A DNA stretch of 64,000 bases from Phycisphaerales bacterium (GCA_013360675.1 JABWBB010000001.1:186001-250000), one strand, 5' to 3'. Positions 8,930 through 17,856 are shown, numbered from the stretch's first letter. Numbers and translations: made by a program. Notes: generated by a model from the sequence alone, not told the origin.

Positions 8930-9721
8930 ATGGACACGCTCGCCGATATTCGCCCGCTGCTGGCCCAGGCCGTCCCGTGGACGCTGGTGCTCTTCCGCGT
9001 CGCGGGGGTGTTCATCGCGGCGCCGATGCTGGCCAGCTCGATGATCCCCACGCGATACCGGGCGCTGATGTCGGCGGTGATCGCCGCCGGGCTGTTTCCG
9101 CTGGTGGGGCCGGACCTGAAGGTACCCGCCGACATGGACCTCTTCGGTCTTTTGCCGCTGGTGGCGGGGGAGGCGCTCATCGGCTTCTCGATCGGTGCCA
9201 TCGGGATGCTCCCACTGCTGGGGATGGAGTTCGCCGGCTCGATCGCCGGTCACCAGATGGGCTTTGGTTTGGCGCGGGTCTACAGCCCCGAGACCGACAG
9301 CGACTCGGAAATCCTGGGGCAGATCCTCTTCTACGTGGGCTTTGGCGTCTACGTCGCGCTGGGGGGCGTCGAGATCATGTTCACCACGCTGGCGAGCAGT
9401 TTCAAGGGCATCCCGCTGGGCGAGATGGGGGCGGGACGAGCGCCCCTGGACCTGTACCTGGGCGTCTTCTCCGCGGGCTTCGACATGGCGATCCGCGTCG
9501 CCGCCCCGATCACCGGGATCGTGCTGCTCGTGGCGATCGCCCTGGGCGTCATGAGCAAGACGGTTCCCCAGATCAACATCATGACCGTGGGCTTCACCTT
9601 CAAGATCGTCGGTGGGATCGTCATGCTGATCCTCTCGCTCTACGCGGCGGCCAGCGCGGCGAGCGACGTCATGGCACCCATGTTCAACGAACTGGCGGCG
9701 TGGGCCGCGGGAGCGCGATAG
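8930..9721 (+). CDS. fliR: Flagellar export gate protein FliR
   Basis: 263 residues with about six hydrophobic segments. Recognisable stretches are TLVLFRVAGVFIAAPMLASS, IPTRYRALMSAVIA, GEALIGFSIGAIGMLPLLGM and the acidic cytoplasmic loop after GHQMGFGLARVYSPETDSDS. FliR is the single-copy subunit of the FliPQR gate and contacts FlhB. The gene starts 9 bases after fliQ and ends 9 bases before flhB, without a strong Shine-Dalgarno sequence, so translation may be coupled to fliQ. Confidence 0.95.
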   Translation: MDTLADIRPLLAQAVPWTLVLFRVAGVFIAAPMLASSMIPTRYRALMSAVIAAGLFPLVGPDLKVPADMDLFGLLPLVAGEALIGFSIGAIGMLPLLGMEFAGSIAGHQMGFGLARVYSPETDSDSEILGQILFYVGFGVYVALGGVEIMFTTLASSFKGIPLGEMGAGRAPLDLYLGVFSAGFDMAIRVAAPITGIVLLVAIALGVMSKTVPQINIMTVGFTFKIVGGIVMLILSLYAAASAASDVMAPMFNELAAWAAGAR

Positions 9722-9730
9722 GACACCCCG

Positions 9731-10795
9731 ATGCCTGAGGACATGGGCGAAAAGACCGAGATGCCAACGTCGCGACGCCTCGAAGAGGCCCGCGACAAGG
9801 GGCAGATCCCCAAGAGCACCGACTTCTCCTCCGCCATCGACATGGTGGGGGCCGCGGTGCTGCTGCTCATGCTGGGCGGCGAGATCCTCATGCTCGGCCG
9901 CACGCTCATCCTCCACGCGATCGAAGACCCCCGCACCCTGATGGACATCGGCAGCATTCCCACCCAGGCCACCGAGGCCTTCGTGCAGGCGGCCAAGACC
10001 CTCACGCCGCTGCTGGGGCTCATGTTCTGCGTGGCAGGCATCGCGCAGGTGACGCAGGTGGGGCTGGTCTTCACCACCGAGCCGCTCGTGCCCAAGATCG
10101 AGCGCCTGAACATGGTCAAGGGGCTAGGGCGGCTCTTCTCGCGCCGCAACCTCGTCCGCAGCGGGCTTGGCATCATCAAACTCAGCGTGGTGCTGGCCGT
10201 GGCCTGGTCGTACCTGTCGGGCAATGCGCAGCGTCTGGCGGTGCTCCCCTCGATGACGATCGGCAGCGCCTTTCTTCAGATCGGTCGCCTGGCGCTCGAA
10301 CTGGCCGCGGTGCTGCTGGCGATCATGTTCGCGATCGGGCTGATCGACTGGTGGTATCAGCGCTGGCAGCACACGCAGGACCTCAAGATGACCAAGCACG
10401 AGGTGAAAGACGAACGGCGCAGCATGGAGGGTGACCCCAAGATCAAGGGCAAGCGCTACGAGATGATGCGCAAACTGGCGATGCAGCGGATCAACTCGGT
10501 GGTGCCCAAGGCCGACGTGGTGGTGACCAACCCGACGCACTTCTCCATCGCGATCCGCTACGACGCGAACACGATGCACGCCCCGCGCGTGGTGGCCAAG
10601 GGCGTGGACGACATGGCGATGCGGATCCGCCAGGTCGCCGCCGCTCACGCCGTGCCGATCGTCGAGCGACCTCCGCTGGCGCGGGGGCTGTACTACTCGG
10701 TCGAGGTGGGGCAGGAAGTGCCCACCGAGTTTTACCAGGCGGTCGCCGAACTGCTGGCGTACGTGTACAACCTCGACAAGACCGCCGCCGCCTGA
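9731..10795 (+). CDS. flhB: Flagellar export switch protein FlhB
   Basis: 354 residues. The N-terminus has the family opening (EDMGEKTEMPTSRRLEEARD, KGQIPKS), then four membrane segments, then the cytoplasmic domain. The autocleavage motif NPTH is intact at about residues 268-271 (VVVTNPTHFSIAIRY), followed by RVVAKGVDDMAMRIRQVAA and ERPPLARGLYYSVEVG. FlhB cleaves itself at N-P and changes export from rod/hook to filament substrates when FliK signals. AGGA lies 7 bases before the ATG. All key residues I can judge are present. Confidence 0.97.
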   Translation: MPEDMGEKTEMPTSRRLEEARDKGQIPKSTDFSSAIDMVGAAVLLLMLGGEILMLGRTLILHAIEDPRTLMDIGSIPTQATEAFVQAAKTLTPLLGLMFCVAGIAQVTQVGLVFTTEPLVPKIERLNMVKGLGRLFSRRNLVRSGLGIIKLSVVLAVAWSYLSGNAQRLAVLPSMTIGSAFLQIGRLALELAAVLLAIMFAIGLIDWWYQRWQHTQDLKMTKHEVKDERRSMEGDPKIKGKRYEMMRKLAMQRINSVVPKADVVVTNPTHFSIAIRYDANTMHAPRVVAKGVDDMAMRIRQVAAAHAVPIVERPPLARGLYYSVEVGQEVPTEFYQAVAELLAYVYNLDKTAAA

Positions 10796-10809
10796 TGCAC
10801 GAGTGACCC

Positions 10810-12996
10810 ATGGCCCGTCCCACCGCCAATCCCGCCCCAACCAGCCGCGCTGCGGCCGAGGCTGTGCCGCAGGTGCTCCCGGCGTGGCTGCACGGGCTGA
10901 AGAAGTACCGCGGGTACATCGTGCCGATCAGTTTCGTGTCGATGCTGGTGGTGCTGCTGGTGCCGCTCCCGCCGATGGTGATGGACCTGCTGATCGCGAC
11001 GAACATCAGCCTGGCGATCATCATCCTGCTGACGACGATCTACATGGATCACCCGCTGGATTTCTCGGTCTTTCCTTCACTGCTGCTGGCCACGACGCTC
11101 TTCCGGCTAGTGCTTAACGTCGCGTCGACGAGGTTGATTCTCCGCGCTGATGCGTCGACGCCCGAGGAGGCCCAGGACGCCGCCGGGCACGTGATCGCGG
11201 CCTTCGGCCAGTTCGTCGCCGCCGACTCCCTCTTCGTGGGCATCGTCATCTTCCTCATCATGGTGATCATCCAGTTCGTCGTGATCACCAAGGGTGCCAC
11301 GCGCATCAGCGAAGTGGCGGCCCGCTTCACCCTCGACGCCATGCCCGGTAAGCAGATGGCCATCGACAGCGATCTCAACGCCGGCATCATCAACGAATCG
11401 CAGGCCCGTGAACGGCGCGAACGCATCTCGCGCGAGGCTGATTTCTTCGGCGCCATGGACGGCGCCAGCAAGTTCGTGCGTGGCGACGCCATCGCCGGGC
11501 TCATCATCACCGCCATCAACGTCGCGGGCGGGTTCGCCGTGGGCGTCTTCGCTCGTGGATGGGATGTCGCACAGACCGCCGAGATCTTCACCAAACTCAC
11601 CATCGGCGACGGGCTGACGAGCCAGATCCCCTCGTTCGTCATCGCCATTGCCTCGGCGCTTATCGTCACGCGCTCGGGCACCAAGAACCAGTTGGGCGAT
11701 GAACTGGCCGACCAGGTGATCAGCCAGCCCCGCGGCCTGGCTATCACCGCCGGGTTCCTCGTCCTGCTCGCGATGACGCCCCTGCCCAAAGTCCCGCTGC
11801 TGGCCACCGCGGCGATCCTCGCCGGGCTCGCCTGGTCCATGAGCCGCGCCACGCGCGCCAAAGCCGCGGCTAAGGCCAAGGCCGACGCCCCCGTCGCGAA
11901 CGAGCCGCCACCCGTCGAGCAACTGCTCAAGGTGGACACGCTCGAACTTGAGGTGGGATACGCCCTGGTGTCGCTGGTTGATACCACGCAGGGGGGCGAC
12001 TTGCTCGAGCGGATCTCGTCCATCCGCCGCCAGCTGGCCGTGGAACTGGGCCTGGTCATGCCACCCGTGCGCATCCGCGACAACATGCACCTCGCCGCCA
12101 ACGAATACCGCGTGCGCATCCGCGGCAACGTCGTCGCCGGCGCCGAGACCCGCCCAGGGCGATTGCTCGCGATGGATTCGGGCATCGCCTCGGGCCCGAT
12201 CGACGGCGAGAAGACCCGCGAGCCGGCCTTTGGCCTCGAGGCCTGGTGGATCGACCCCGCCCTCAAGGCCCGCGCCGAGATGCTCAACTACACCGTGGTC
12301 GATCCGCCCAGCGTGCTGGCCACGCACCTGACCGAGGTCGTCCGCCGCCACGCCGACGAACTGCTCACCCGCGACGAGATCGCCAACCTGCTCGAGCAGT
12401 TGAAGCAGAAGTCGCCCAAGCTCGTCGAAGAGACGGTGCCCGTCATCGTCAAGCCGGGGGAGCTGCAGAAGATCCTGCAAAACCTGCTGCGCGAGCGCGT
12501 CGCGGTGCGCGATCTCGAGACGGTTCTCGAAACCCTCGCCGAGTGGGGGCCCAAGACCAAGGACCTGGACGTGCTCACCGAGTATGTCCGCAACGCCCTC
12601 CGCCGCTCGATCTGCGCCCAGTACTCATCACCCACGCCCGATGGCAAATCGCGCCTGGTCTGTGTCACCATCGATCCCACGCTCGAAGACCTGATCAACG
12701 CCTATATCGACCGCGGGCCCGCGGGGACGGTCGTGACCATGCCCGCGCGCATCTCGTCCCGGGTGACGGAACAGTTGCTCAATGCCCTGTCCCTGGTCAC
12801 CCAGGCGGGGCACCAGCCCGTGGTGCTCGCCTCGCCCCAGGTGCGGGCGGTGGTCCGCCAACTCCTCGACGGGCACCTGCCCAACGCCGCGGTCCTGGGC
12901 TACAACGAAGTCGTCCCGGGCGTCGAGGTCGAATCGCTCGCGCTGGTCATGCCCCCGCCCGCCGACGAGGCCCGTCGTCCCGTCAATGCGGCGTGA
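10810..12996 (+). CDS. flhA: Flagellar export channel protein FlhA
   Basis: 728 residues, close to the usual about 690-700. The N-terminal half has eight membrane segments and the FHIPEP signature region (SVFPSLLLATTLFRLVLNVA, then STRLIL, and later KGATRISEVAARFTLDAMPG). The C-terminal half is the cytoplasmic nonamer domain (LEVGYALVSLVDTTQGGDLL, IRDNMHLAANEYRVRIRG, VLATHLTEVVRRHADELLTR). FlhA forms the ring that receives chaperone-substrate complexes and supports proton-driven export. It follows flhB by 14 bases. FlhF comes next after about 110 bases. Confidence 0.97.
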   Translation: MARPTANPAPTSRAAAEAVPQVLPAWLHGLKKYRGYIVPISFVSMLVVLLVPLPPMVMDLLIATNISLAIIILLTTIYMDHPLDFSVFPSLLLATTLFRLVLNVASTRLILRADASTPEEAQDAAGHVIAAFGQFVAADSLFVGIVIFLIMVIIQFVVITKGATRISEVAARFTLDAMPGKQMAIDSDLNAGIINESQARERRERISREADFFGAMDGASKFVRGDAIAGLIITAINVAGGFAVGVFARGWDVAQTAEIFTKLTIGDGLTSQIPSFVIAIASALIVTRSGTKNQLGDELADQVISQPRGLAITAGFLVLLAMTPLPKVPLLATAAILAGLAWSMSRATRAKAAAKAKADAPVANEPPPVEQLLKVDTLELEVGYALVSLVDTTQGGDLLERISSIRRQLAVELGLVMPPVRIRDNMHLAANEYRVRIRGNVVAGAETRPGRLLAMDSGIASGPIDGEKTREPAFGLEAWWIDPALKARAEMLNYTVVDPPSVLATHLTEVVRRHADELLTRDEIANLLEQLKQKSPKLVEETVPVIVKPGELQKILQNLLRERVAVRDLETVLETLAEWGPKTKDLDVLTEYVRNALRRSICAQYSSPTPDGKSRLVCVTIDPTLEDLINAYIDRGPAGTVVTMPARISSRVTEQLLNALSLVTQAGHQPVVLASPQVRAVVRQLLDGHLPNAAVLGYNEVVPGVEVESLALVMPPPADEARRPVNAA

Positions 12997-13107
12997 GCAG
13001 GAGGTCTTCCCCCGTGGTACCATGAGCCCGGTGTTTGAGACAGTTTGCCGCCGCTGTGCGGACACGTCGGCCGGAGTCCGGCGTGGGTTCACCCAGGACG
13101 GGAACAG

Positions 13108-14487
13108 ATGAACCTTCGAACCTTCCGCGGACGATCGATGGCTGAAGCCCTTGCCGAGGTCAAAAAAGGCCTGGGCAAGGACGCCGTCATCCTTCACACT
13201 CGCACCTATCGCGTCGGCGCGGTCATGGGCATGGGCGGGAAAGAGGTGATCGAGATCACCGCCTCCGACGCGCCCGCCGCCCGGGGCCCACGCCTGCGCG
13301 ACCCGCGCCCGCTCGCCAGAGTTGCCGCACCCGCGGCCCCACGCTTTGTCGCCGACCCGGTGCACCGCGCCCCGCCCGAGCCCATCGATCAGTTCATCCA
13401 GTCACCGCGTCAAGCCGCGCCCAAGTCACCCGCCAACCCGCCCGCGGCTTCGAATGCTGCCCCAGCGAACGAGCCCGCCCGCGCAACCCCCGCCCGTCCC
13501 GCGTCACTGGCGGTGCGTGTCACCCCTTCGCCCGTCGATTCCAAAGCAACCGACGACCTTCGCCAGGAGCTGGCCTCGATCAAGCGGCTGATGGGGCAGG
13601 TGCTTCAGTGCTCTCGCCAGGCCGTGCGCACGATCACGCCCGCGAGTGGTGCTTCGGGCGTGGCAAACCTGGGCGGGATGCCCGAGCACCTCTTCACGCT
13701 CTACCTGCGTCTGCAGGATCAGGGCGTGAGCGCCGAGATCGCCGAGACCATCGCCGCCAGCGTGCGTGACGACCTGACCCGCGACGAGATGGAAGACCCC
13801 GCGATCGTCCGCCAGGGAGTGCTGCGCCGCGTGGCCGAGCAGATCCGCGTCATCGGCACGGTCGGCCGCGTGGGCCCGCGTGAGGACGCCCGCCCGCTCA
13901 CCATCGCGCTGGTGGGGCCCACGGGCGTAGGCAAGACCACGACCCTGGCCAAGCTCGCCGCGGCATACAAGCTGCGCCAGGGCAAGAGCGTCGGGCTGGT
14001 GACGGCGGACACCTACCGAATCGCCGCCGTCGATCAACTCCGCACCTACGCCAACATCATCGGTCTGCCCATCAAGGTGGCGATGACGCCCGGCGAACTC
14101 GCCGCCGCGTGCGAATCGTTCCGCGATGTCGACGTGATCCTCGTCGATACCGCCGGTCGGTCGCAGCAGGATCGCTCGCGCTTGTCCGAACTCCAGGCCT
14201 TTGTTCAGGCCGCCAACCCGCACGAGACCCATCTGGCCCTCTCGGCCACGGCGTCTGAGAACGTGCTCAACGACGCGGCGTCACGCTTCTCCGTCCTCAA
14301 GCCTGACCGGGTCGTCTTCACCAAACTCGACGAAGCCGTGGGCCTTGGCACGCTTGTGAATGTTCTGCATGCCTCATCCATGAGCATCAGTTACGTGACC
14401 ACCGGTCAGGAAGTGCCCGACCAGATCGAGTTGGCCTCGGCGGACCGCCTCGCCCGGGCCGTCCTCGACGGGGGGATCACCCGATGA
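13108..14487 (+). CDS. flhF: Flagellar GTPase FlhF
   Basis: 459 residues from ATG 13108, with GGGAACAG just upstream. The N-terminal B domain begins MNLRTFRGRSMAEALAEVKK. A Pro/Ala-rich linker (about 70-150) leads into the N and G domains of an SRP-type GTPase. G1 is GPTGVGKTTTLAKLAA (about residue 270), followed by LVTADTYRIAAVDQLRTYA, DTAGRSQQDR (about 347) and the G4 motif TKLD (about 404). FlhF sets the place and number of flagella, usually polar, and is regulated by FlhG, which overlaps it by ATGA. Polar flagellation is an inference from this pair. Confidence 0.95.
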   Translation: MNLRTFRGRSMAEALAEVKKGLGKDAVILHTRTYRVGAVMGMGGKEVIEITASDAPAARGPRLRDPRPLARVAAPAAPRFVADPVHRAPPEPIDQFIQSPRQAAPKSPANPPAASNAAPANEPARATPARPASLAVRVTPSPVDSKATDDLRQELASIKRLMGQVLQCSRQAVRTITPASGASGVANLGGMPEHLFTLYLRLQDQGVSAEIAETIAASVRDDLTRDEMEDPAIVRQGVLRRVAEQIRVIGTVGRVGPREDARPLTIALVGPTGVGKTTTLAKLAAAYKLRQGKSVGLVTADTYRIAAVDQLRTYANIIGLPIKVAMTPGELAAACESFRDVDVILVDTAGRSQQDRSRLSELQAFVQAANPHETHLALSATASENVLNDAASRFSVLKPDRVVFTKLDEAVGLGTLVNVLHASSMSISYVTTGQEVPDQIELASADRLARAVLDGGITR

Positions 14488-15500
14488 GCGCCCTGCCCAC
14501 CCCGCTCCACGCGTCGTTCACCGGCACCCATGTCGATGACCAGGCCTCGCGCCTTCGCGCCCTCGTCAACGCCGTGCAGCCCGGCAGTTCGCGCGTCCCC
14601 ATGCCCACCCCGGACCCCGCGCTGCGCCGCTGCCCCGTGATTGCCGTCACTTCGGGCAAGGGCGGCGTGGGCAAGACCAGCACCTGCGTCAATCTGGCGA
14701 TTTCCTTCGCCACCCGCGGCTGCCGCGCCACCCTGCTCGACGCCGACTTGGGGCTGGCCAACGCCGACGTCATGTGCGGCCTTTCGCCCACGACCCGCCT
14801 CGACTGCGCAATCGGGTCACGGAGTTCTCCTCACGCGGCGTCTCGCCTTGGCCCCGGCGCCACAGGTCGTCCCGAGCAGCGTCGTTCGCTTGCGCAGATC
14901 GCCGTCGAAGCCCCCGGCGGGTTCCGCCTCGTTCCGGGCGCGGTCGGGTTGACGCGAATGGCGAATCTGAGTCAGGCGGATCAGGAGACACTCGTTCGGG
15001 GATTGGTCGACCTCGAACGCATGAGCGATCTGGTGATCATCGACACCGGAGCCGGAATCGGTTCAGGCGTCACCTCGTTCGTCGAGGCGGCGGACCTGGC
15101 CCTGGTCGTCGTGACCCCCGAGCCTACCTCGATCGCCGACGCCTACGCCCTGATCAAGTGTGTCTGGCCCGGGATGCGTGCCCGCGGGGCGGGCCCGGGT
15201 TCGATCGCCCTGTGCGTCAACAACGTGCTGACCCACGCCGAGGCCGAGGAAGTCCATGCACGCATCGCCGCTACCTGCACCCGGTTCCTCGGCTTCACGC
15301 CACCGCTCGCAGGCTCGGTACGGCATGACGAGGCCGCGATCGAGGCCGTGCGGCGACGTGTGCCGCTGCTCTCGTCGGGTTGCAAATCTTTGGCCGGCCG
15401 AGACATAACGGACCTGACCACCTCGCTCGCCCGCCTGGCCCGAGTGGGGGGCCTGGCTCCTGTCAAGCGTGGGTTCTGGGCCCGTTTCCTGGGCCGATAA
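14484..15500 (+). CDS. flhG: Flagellar number regulator FlhG (MinD/ParA-type ATPase)
   Basis: 338 residues. The N-terminal DQAxxLR motif that activates FlhF is visible (DDQASRLRALV, about residues 18-28). The deviant Walker A is TSGKGGVGKTSTCVNLA (about 56-72), then LLDADLGLANADVMCGL and the Walker B strand DLVIIDTGAGI. An insertion of roughly 25 residues (about 115-137, Ser/Gly/Arg-rich) separates the LDCAIG segment from the EAPGGFRLVPG segment, where most family members have a short helix. FlhG limits flagellar number by controlling FlhF. The start overlaps the flhF stop. Confidence 0.93.
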   Translation: MSALPTPLHASFTGTHVDDQASRLRALVNAVQPGSSRVPMPTPDPALRRCPVIAVTSGKGGVGKTSTCVNLAISFATRGCRATLLDADLGLANADVMCGLSPTTRLDCAIGSRSSPHAASRLGPGATGRPEQRRSLAQIAVEAPGGFRLVPGAVGLTRMANLSQADQETLVRGLVDLERMSDLVIIDTGAGIGSGVTSFVEAADLALVVVTPEPTSIADAYALIKCVWPGMRARGAGPGSIALCVNNVLTHAEAEEVHARIAATCTRFLGFTPPLAGSVRHDEAAIEAVRRRVPLLSSGCKSLAGRDITDLTTSLARLARVGGLAPVKRGFWARFLGR

Positions 15501-15536
15501 CACAAAATCGTGTGTGAAATGTGCTCCGGCTTGGAG

Positions 15537-15556
15537 TCGACTCGGCCTCGAGTCGA
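15537..15556. repeat. Inverted repeat between flhG and the next gene
   Basis: TCGACTCG-GCCT-CGAGTCGA is a perfect 8-base stem with a 4-base loop in the 113-base gap after flhG. No T-run follows on either strand, so it is not a standard terminator. It could be an operator or an mRNA-processing hairpin. Confidence 0.4.
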
Positions 15557-15613
15557 TAGATCGATGCGCGTGGGTACCGGAGCGACACAAGTCGCGCGGG
15601 AGCATTGAGAGCC

Positions 15614-15919
15614 GTGCAGAATCCTCCGAAAGTTATCGCCGCCATCTTCGCGTTATGCGGGTTCGCGATGGCATTGGCCTGCGGGATCCTCGCGGGCAAT
15701 CCGGGGATCAACACCCTGCTGAACGCGATCGTCGCGCTGGTCGTCTGCCACGTGGTCGGGGTCCTTGCAGGACTGGTCTTGGTGCGGGTGGGGGAGAACC
15801 AGATCGCCGCACACAAGGCGGCACACCCCGTGCCCGAGGTGATGTCGCTGGCGCTGCGGAAGCGAGAGGGTGAAGGCGGAGCGGGGAAGAATACTCCCGA
15901 TCATCGGGAGAAGTTGTGA
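15614..15919 (+). CDS. Small membrane protein between flhG and fliA
   Basis: About 101 residues from GTG 15614 (GGGAG about 12 bases upstream); an in-frame TTG at 15605 is an alternative. Two hydrophobic helices span about residues 8-28 (VIAAIFALCGFAMALACGIL) and 35-60 (LLNAIVALVVCHVVGVLAGL). A basic, charged cytoplasmic tail follows. I do not recognise the family. It occupies the place that chemotaxis genes hold in the Bacillus fla/che operon. A flagellar role is inferred from position only. Confidence 0.65.
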   Translation: MQNPPKVIAAIFALCGFAMALACGILAGNPGINTLLNAIVALVVCHVVGVLAGLVLVRVGENQIAAHKAAHPVPEVMSLALRKREGEGGAGKNTPDHREKL

Positions 15920-15937
15920 ACAACTGGGCGGAGCCCC

Positions 15938-15964
15938 TTGCGGGTGAGCAGAGGTCGTTATACT
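15938..15964 (+). promoter_or_regulatory. Candidate promoter of fliA
   Basis: TTGCGG at 15938 and TATACT at 15959-15964, with a 15-base spacer, lie about 100 bases before the fliA start. The leader would carry the AAGGAG at 16053-16058. The -35 fit and spacing are modest, so this is a candidate only. Confidence 0.35.
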
Positions 15965-16064
15965 GCCACCCGCTGACAGCCACGGATGGGTGTGTCGGCG
16001 TGAGAACTTGAGAAAGTGCCCGCGTTTCGTGCGGCGGGCACGCCAAAGGGTCAAGGAGTCGACC

Positions 16065-16931
16065 ATGGCAGGAATGAAGACCTCGGTCCGGGGCGGTCTG
16101 CGCGGCAGCAATCGGTTTCTGGCACGTCACGCCGAGGCCCCCAAGGCCCCGTCGCCGCTGGATGCCCGACCCATCGCGGAGATCTGGACCGAGTATCAGA
16201 AGACGCAGGCCGAACACCTGCGCAACTACCTCATGCTCAAGTTCCTCCCGCTGGTGCGCTACAACGCCGAGCGCATCTACACCCGCCTGCCCGACGAGGT
16301 CGACATCGAAGACCTCATGTCCGCCGGGCTCTTTGGCCTGATGGACGCCATCGACGCCTTCGATCTCGAACGCAAGGTCAAGTTCGAGACGTACTGCGCC
16401 CCGCGCATCCGCGGCGCGATCCTTGATGAACTGCGCTCGATGGACTGGGTGCCGCGACTCGTTCGCCACCGCACGGCGAAGGTCGAGGGCGCACGCCAGC
16501 GCATCGAGAAGGCCACCGGTCGCCCCGCCAGCGACACGCAGGTCGCCCAGGCCCTGCACATGCCCATGGAAGAGTTCGACAAGCTCAAGCGCGATGCGGC
16601 GGCGGTCAGCACCCGCAGCCTCACGCAGCGCTGCTTCTCGTCCGACGGCTCGCGCGACGTGCGTGAGATCGACGTCATCCGCGATGAGACACAGACCAAC
16701 CCGCTGGGCGACATCCAGCGCCGCGACCTGCGCGACCTCATGACCAAGGGCCTCTCGCGGGCCGAGCGCCTCATCATCGTGCTGTACTACTACGAAGGCA
16801 TGACGATGAAGGAGATCGGCGTGACGCTCGATCTGTCCGAATCGCGCGTCAGCCAGATGCACAGCAGCATCCTCGCCCGCCTCAAGGCGCAGATGCAGCA
16901 CCGCTCGCGCGAACTCGAACCGGTGGAATAA
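16065..16931 (+). CDS. fliA: RNA polymerase sigma-28 factor FliA
   Basis: 288 residues from ATG 16065, with AAGGAG at 16053-16058. Region 2 contains DEVDIEDLMSAGLFGLMDAI, then DAFDLERKVKFETYCAPRIR and GAILDELRSMDWVPR, the sigma-28 hallmark. Region 4 has GMTMKEIGVTLDLSESRVSQ followed by MHSSILARLK. The N-terminus carries about 35 extra basic residues. FliA directs late flagellar and motility genes. No anti-sigma FlgM gene is visible in the window. A candidate promoter lies about 100 bases upstream, so the gene may also be transcribed separately from the long operon. Confidence 0.95.
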   Translation: MAGMKTSVRGGLRGSNRFLARHAEAPKAPSPLDARPIAEIWTEYQKTQAEHLRNYLMLKFLPLVRYNAERIYTRLPDEVDIEDLMSAGLFGLMDAIDAFDLERKVKFETYCAPRIRGAILDELRSMDWVPRLVRHRTAKVEGARQRIEKATGRPASDTQVAQALHMPMEEFDKLKRDAAAVSTRSLTQRCFSSDGSRDVREIDVIRDETQTNPLGDIQRRDLRDLMTKGLSRAERLIIVLYYYEGMTMKEIGVTLDLSESRVSQMHSSILARLKAQMQHRSRELEPVE

Positions 16932-16957
16932 CGCCGCGGGCCGGGGGTCGACTCTCG

Positions 16958-16987
16958 GTGCCACTGGCAAGGCCCTGCTTGCCAGTG
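16958..16987. repeat. REP-like palindrome 1 (after fliA)
   Basis: CACTGGCAAG-GCCCTG-CTTGCCAGTG at 16962-16987 is a perfect 10-base stem with a 6-base loop. With preceding bases it starts GTGCCACTG, the same head as the REP-like elements around the transposase gene. No T-run follows, so it is a poor terminator for fliA, though it could protect the 3' end of the mRNA. Confidence 0.6.
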
Positions 16988-17045
16988 TCCTTGTATGTAG
17001 AGACCCCGCGAGCCGTCGGATGCGGCCGTCTGGCACGATGCACCC

Positions 17046-17081
17046 CGTGCCACTGCACCGCCGGCTTCGGCGCGTGCAGTG
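17046..17081. repeat. REP-like palindrome 2 (upstream partner)
   Basis: The hairpin has arms CACTGCAC-CGCCG and CGGCG-C-GTGCAGTG with a GCTT loop and one bulged base. Its 36 bases are the reverse complement of 17857-17892 with a single mismatch. The pair therefore flanks the transposase gene in inverted orientation, the arrangement known for RAYT genes and their REP sequences. Confidence 0.8.
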
Positions 17082-17155
17082 CCTGTAATCCCAATCCCCA
17101 CGGCACAAACGGCGAGCCGCGGCAAATCCTCAGCAAAGGGTCGCGCGATACCCGG

Positions 17156-17161
17156 TACACT
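17156..17161 (+). promoter_or_regulatory. -10 element (leaderless) of the RAYT gene
   Basis: TACACT ends 6 bases before ATG 17168 and there is no Shine-Dalgarno sequence. Transcription would start at or next to the start codon. Confidence 0.5.
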
Positions 17162-17167
17162 TCATCT

Positions 17168-17776
17168 ATGGCAGCACACGAGCCGCAACGGAAGCGGATG
17201 CGTCGGCGTGAGGGGCTGGATGCACGGTTCCTCACGTTCTCTTGCTACAACCGTTTGCCGCTGCTTGGAAATGCTCGAATCCGCGACCAGTTCGTCGAAG
17301 CGATCGTGGCGGCACGACGCGACCAGCCGTTCCAACTGATCGCGTGGGTCGTGATGCCCGAGCATGTGCACATGATGATCCTGCCTTCGCCCGGGCATCC
17401 CGTCAGCCGCGTGATGTCCGCGTTAAAGCGGCCCTTCGCGGAGGTGGTGGTCGGGCGCTGGCGAGAACTCAAGGCCGGGGTTCTGCATCGGATCACGGGC
17501 GAGGGCGGACGCGCGAGGTTCTGGCAACCGGGCGGCGGGTTCGATCGCAATGTGCGCGACGAGGCCGAGTTGTTCCGCGAGATCGCCTACATCCACGAGA
17601 ATCCCGTCGAGCGAGGCCTGGCCGAGAAGGCCACGGATTGGGCGTGGTCCTCGGCCCGGTGGTATGCCGGCCAGTGTGAAGGAACCGTCGGGGTTGATCG
17701 GCCCTGGGGCATGACCCAGGATCGGTTTCTGGAAGGTGAGCGACGCAAGGCGGAGCGCAGCGGGGCATTGAAGTGA
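17168..17776 (+). CDS. REP-associated tyrosine transposase (RAYT, Y1/HUH family)
   Basis: 202 residues. The HUH motif is intact (MPEHVHMM, His66 and His68) and the likely catalytic Tyr141 lies in AYIHENPVERGL, followed by ATDWAWSSARWY, as in TnpA-REP/RAYT proteins. Such single-copy, usually domesticated nucleases act on hairpin REP sequences as single strands. Two near-identical REP-like hairpins flank the gene in opposite orientation, and two more palindromes lie further out. It sits between fliA and folK and is not part of either operon. The frame is uninterrupted, so the protein is probably functional. TACACT 6 bases before the ATG suggests a leaderless transcript. Confidence 0.9.
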   Translation: MAAHEPQRKRMRRREGLDARFLTFSCYNRLPLLGNARIRDQFVEAIVAARRDQPFQLIAWVVMPEHVHMMILPSPGHPVSRVMSALKRPFAEVVVGRWRELKAGVLHRITGEGGRARFWQPGGGFDRNVRDEAELFREIAYIHENPVERGLAEKATDWAWSSARWYAGQCEGTVGVDRPWGMTQDRFLEGERRKAERSGALK

Positions 17777-17856
17777 TGTGCGGCGTCATCGCACAGGTCA
17801 CGACACCAAGCACAGCGCCACGTTCCGCTGTGCGCGTCGAGGGCGCGGGTACCCAC

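Noticed and set aside
16962-16987. Intrinsic terminator of fliA
   Set aside because: The stem is perfect but no T-run follows; it fits the REP-like set around the transposase better.
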